A stretch of DNA of 9,379 nt from JAYUHK01 sp043767025. Lineage in GTDB: Bacteria > Bacteroidota > Bacteroidia > Chitinophagales > Saprospiraceae. The notes under the pieces are model-generated. The model saw only the letters and a program-made list of their open reading frames with translations, was not told where the DNA came from and searched no databases. Each line of letters begins with the position of its first letter. Within the stretch, counting starts at the first letter, position 1. Position numbers and translations under genes: made by a program. The stretch spans positions 1 to 9,379 of the forward strand of contig JAYUHK010000240.1 in the NCBI GenBank assembly GCA_043767025.1. Direction: 5' to 3'. Shown in pieces: positions 7,923-9,379 of this stretch.

Positions 7923-7943
7923 TTGCAAATTTATTATTTGCAA
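7923..7943 (-). promoter_or_regulatory. -7 box within a perfect inverted repeat upstream of the maturation operon
   Basis: Arms TTGCAAAT (7923-7930) and ATTTGCAA (7936-7943) are perfect 8-bp inverted repeats with a 5-nt spacer. The minus strand at 7933-7926 reads TAAATTTG, matching the Bacteroidota -7 consensus TAnnTTTG. Transcription would start near 7918, about 70 nt before the ATG at 7847. No -33 TTTG is seen at the usual spacing. The arrangement looks like an operator over a promoter, but the DNA is AT-rich and chance matches are possible. Confidence 0.45.
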
Positions 7944-8159
7944 AATGCTTTATATTAGATAGTACAATAGTGTAAAAACAAGCCTTTTGTGAAATATATT
8001 TTGGTACACTAATTTCGTCTAATAATTGGTAATCAATATTTTAGAATATATCTAATGCCTATTAAATGGTGATTAGTTTTAACGGCACAAGCAATTGCTA
8101 ATCAATTAGTTACAATATATTATGTAATCACAAATAATTCTACGCAAATACTAAACAAA

Positions 8160-8296
8160 AAAACTGTGGCTTTTTCTGTATTTTATTTCTTAAGGCGTAT
8201 TTTAAAATACTCATTATGTATAAAAATACGACAAAGTATTGACCCACAATATTATAAATTGAAGAATTATAAAATCAAGATTCAAGCCACAGTTTT
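8160..8296 (-). repeat. 137-bp imperfect palindrome just downstream of the precursor gene
   Basis: The outer arms AAAACTGTGGCTT (8160-8172) and AAGCCACAGTTTT (8284-8296) are perfect 13-bp inverted repeats. Pairing continues inward: 8175-8177 with 8278-8280, 8180-8186 with 8269-8275, and 8187-8191 with 8262-8266. This gives 28 paired positions. Inside the loop CGTATTTT (8196-8203) pairs with AAAATACG (8223-8230). On the minus strand the first arm begins 10 nt after the precursor stop and the second arm is followed by a T run, as in a large terminator or mRNA-stabilising 3' structure. A miniature inverted-repeat transposable element (MITE) is the alternative; only a weak CAA is shared by the flanks. 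Confidence 0.7.
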
Positions 8297-8306
8297 CAAT
8301 AAATTT

Positions 8307-8504
8307 TTAGCAGCAAGGACCACCACCATACCCATCACAATCGACGTTAGAAGTCAAGTCAACATGGTCAATATTACCATTTATCTTTGTAGGCGCACAC
8401 CCGCCACCTACGATACGAGAAGGCTTTGCAATTTCGTTGCTTTCAAAAGCAACAAATAAGTCTGATTTGATAGATTGAAACTTTACTTTCTGTTGATGTT
8501 TCAT
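8307..8504 (-). CDS. Grasp-with-spasm RiPP precursor peptide with Gly-Gly leader
   Basis: This 65-residue peptide has a leader typical of Bacteroidota grasp-with-spasm precursors: charged start MKHQQKVKFQSIKSD, then LFVAFESNEIAKPSRIVGG. Cutting after Gly34 by the C39 domain of the exporter would release a 31-residue core beginning GCAPTKINGN and ending CDGYGGGPCC. The core holds Thr39, Lys40, Thr51 and Ser52 as possible nucleophiles, Asp46, Asp49, Asp55 and Asp57 as possible acid partners, and four Cys (36, 56, 64, 65). A longer frame from ATG 8567 adds 21 residues without leader character, so ATG 8504 is preferred. It lies upstream of, and in the same direction as, the maturation operon. The precursor role is inferred from leader, core and context. 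Confidence 0.85.
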   Translation of the reverse strand: MKHQQKVKFQSIKSDLFVAFESNEIAKPSRIVGGGCAPTKINGNIDHVDLTSNVDCDGYGGGPCC

Positions 8505-8574
8505 TTGTAAAAATAATTTAAAAAACGAATAATAAGCTCTATGACGTTGAGTTTTTTTTACGTCCATGTCGTCT

Positions 8575-8603
8575 GCCTTTGGCGTATGGCCAGTGCCAAA
8601 AGC
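8575..8603 (-). promoter_or_regulatory. GC-rich hairpin upstream of the precursor gene
   Basis: On the minus strand GCTTTTGGC and GCCAAAGGC form a 9-bp stem with one T-G wobble around an 11-nt loop that contains TGGCCA. It sits about 70-100 nt before the precursor ATG, so it would lie in its 5' leader RNA if transcription starts upstream near 8670. No T run follows, so it is not a simple terminator. It could be a regulatory RNA structure or a protein-binding site. Confidence 0.45.
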
Positions 8604-8678
8604 GGGAAGTGATGGAAGTTCCCACTATTTATGTTCGAAGCGAATAGTTAGTTGATTTTGCCTTTCACTTGGCTGTTA

Positions 8679-8686
8679 CAAAAATA
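8679..8686 (-). promoter_or_regulatory. Possible -7 box for the precursor gene
   Basis: The minus strand reads TATTTTTG, matching TAnnTTTG, about 175 nt upstream of the precursor ATG. No -33 TTTG is seen. In AT-rich DNA this is a weak call, but it is the only such match found on this strand between the precursor and the regulator. Confidence 0.3.
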
Positions 8687-8725
8687 ACGTAGTTTTTATA
8701 TTTATTATTCATTTTTTTGAATAAT

Positions 8726-8759
8726 TTTGTTTCGTTTTGCGTTACCTTTGTTTCGTTTT
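8726..8759 (+). promoter_or_regulatory. Promoter and candidate operator of the XRE gene
   Basis: TACCTTTG at 8743-8750 matches the Bacteroidota -7 box, about 96 nt before the XRE ATG. A 13-bp sequence, TTTGTTTCGTTTT, occurs twice (8726-8738 and 8747-8759) with a 21-bp period, about two helical turns. The second copy overlaps the -7 box. Direct repeats on one face of the helix across a promoter are a plausible binding site for a dimeric repressor such as the XRE protein itself. Confidence 0.5.
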
Positions 8760-8845
8760 TCGACATCGCCACCCAAATAGGGCTTTCAAAGCGTATCTTT
8801 ATCGCCGAGAAAGCATTTTTTTAACTTCTAACAACAGAAAAAATC

Positions 8846-9208
8846 ATGGACGTGAACCAACTAACTGCTATCAAAATCAAAGAAGTCCGCACCCAATTTG
8901 GTATTTGTGCCGAAACGGTCGCCGAGCAACTCCAAATCAATAAAAGTAACTACAGCAAACTCGAGAACGGTAAAGTAGAAATCACGCTCCACAAACTCAA
9001 AATCATCGCCGACGTACTCAAAGTACCCATGTCGGCATTGCTCCCCACACTTTCTCCAAGCCATTTGAACGTCACAAACGGCGATAATTCACCAATAAAT
9101 GGTACTCAAATCAATCACTACACGGACCCGCAAATGACGCAAAGTATCCAAGACGCTATCGCCCTGCTCCAACAGACGCTGAGCAAAATGCAGCGAGATA
9201 CCAAATAA
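8846..9208 (+). CDS. XRE-family helix-turn-helix transcriptional regulator
   Basis: This 120-residue protein has a Cro/CI-type DNA-binding domain at about 8-66: IKIKEVRTQFGICAETVAEQ, then INKSNYSKLENGKVEIT (SxLExGK being the usual third-helix end), then LHKLKIIADVLKVPMSALL. A polar Asn/Gly linker (NVTNGDNSPINGTQIN, 75-90) leads to a C-terminal helix (QSIQDAIALLQQTLSKMQ, 99-116) that could mediate dimer formation. The ATG at 8846 starts the domain with 7 extra residues. The gene is divergent from the precursor, with a shared control region, so it may regulate the RiPP locus or itself. A role in an unrelated locus to the right cannot be excluded. Confidence 0.88.
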   Translation: MDVNQLTAIKIKEVRTQFGICAETVAEQLQINKSNYSKLENGKVEITLHKLKIIADVLKVPMSALLPTLSPSHLNVTNGDNSPINGTQINHYTDPQMTQSIQDAIALLQQTLSKMQRDTK

Positions 9209-9264
9209 AACTTGATGGATTGTTAGAATAAGAAGGTGTGCCTAAATAATTTTTTTTGGCAACA

Positions 9265-9379
9265 GCTTTAGCTTTTGTATAAAAAAAATGGTGCATCGGC
9301 TTTAGCCAAATACTTGCCACAAGCGAGTCGTTTAGGCTAAAGCCAATACTAATTATTATTCGTTGCCCGACTGCTAAAG
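9265..9379. repeat. GCTTTAGC/GCTAAAGC repeat cluster
   Basis: The octamer GCTTTAGC occurs at 9265-9272 and 9299-9306 and inverted at 9336-9343. The last two sit in a 10-bp inverted repeat, GGCTTTAGCC (9298-9307) and GGCTAAAGCC (9335-9344), with a 27-nt loop. The window ends in GCTAAAG (9373-9379), probably a further copy cut by the edge. This looks like a short intergenic repeat of REP type. The 9209-9264 stretch holds nothing recognisable. Confidence 0.6.

Larger units (their letters stand above)
7848..8306 (-). other. AT-rich intergenic region between precursor and maturation operon
   Basis: These 459 nt hold no convincing gene. On the minus strand the only ATG starts a 24-codon frame at 8140-8214, and plus-strand ATG frames end within about a dozen codons. 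The region contains the 137-bp palindrome (8160-8296) and a candidate promoter-operator (7923-7943). Small inverted repeats such as GATTAG...CTAATC also occur around 8070-8103. Its length suggests that precursor and maturation genes can be transcribed or terminated separately. Confidence 0.6.
8505..8845. other. Divergent control region between precursor and XRE regulator
   Basis: These 341 nt separate the minus-strand precursor from the plus-strand regulator and hold no convincing gene. They contain a GC-rich hairpin (8575-8603), a smaller inverted repeat GGGAA/TTCCC (8604-8608, 8619-8623), a possible minus-strand -7 box (8679-8686) and a plus-strand -7 box with direct repeats (8726-8759). 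Confidence 0.6.

Noticed and set aside
8140..8214. Minus-strand 24-codon frame starting MSILKYALRN within the palindrome
   Set aside because: It is too short, has no leader or Gly-Gly site, and is made largely of the inverted-repeat sequence, so it is not supported as a second precursor.
8166..8459. Plus-strand 97-codon frame across the palindrome and precursor
   Set aside because: It is antisense to the precursor, starts with GTG inside a repeat arm and has no known motif.
8505..8567. Longer precursor start at ATG 8567
   Set aside because: The extra 21 residues do not look like a RiPP leader, and the family-like leader begins at ATG 8504.

Overview
The window comes from a bacterium of the phylum Bacteroidota. 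The evidence is TAnnTTTG-type -7 promoter boxes, weak Shine-Dalgarno sequences, a 'grasp-with-spasm' peptide-maturation locus of the Bacteroidota type, and an XRE regulator with a Bacteroidota-like tail. A finer placement cannot be made from the sequence.

Layout. Positions 1-1130 are housekeeping: rlmB (23S rRNA 2'-O-methyltransferase, minus strand, probable TTG start at 916) and, divergently, tRNA-His(GTG) at 1052-1126, followed by a bidirectional terminator (1137-1179). Positions 1201-8504 hold a ribosomally synthesised, modified peptide (RiPP) locus, all on the minus strand. In transcription order it contains: a 65-residue precursor with a double-glycine leader (8504-8307); a 137-bp imperfect palindrome just after its stop; an AT-rich gap with a palindrome over a -7 box; an exported TPR-like/DUF6624-like protein; the ATP-grasp maturase gwsG; a 67-residue unknown; the SPASM maturase gwsS; a C39-peptidase ABC transporter; and an HlyD-type membrane-fusion protein. 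From the exported protein onward, genes overlap or lie 3-7 nt apart, which indicates one operon. Positions 8505-8845 are a divergent control region. A small XRE regulator (8846-9208) runs on the plus strand, and the window ends in copies of a GCTTTAGC repeat.

How it may work (inference from family knowledge). GwsG would use ATP to form ester or amide side-chain links in the core peptide, as other ATP-grasp graspetide enzymes do. GwsS carries SPASM cysteines but no radical-SAM CX3CX2C motif, so it may bind or present the precursor or act without SAM chemistry. The C39 domain would cut after Gly-Gly while the ABC transporter and HlyD adaptor export the core. No TolC-like outer-membrane channel is in the window. 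The XRE gene is a candidate regulator.

The maturation core (about 5150-6900) is clearly more AT-rich than the transporter genes and rlmB, which suggests a mosaic or acquired origin.
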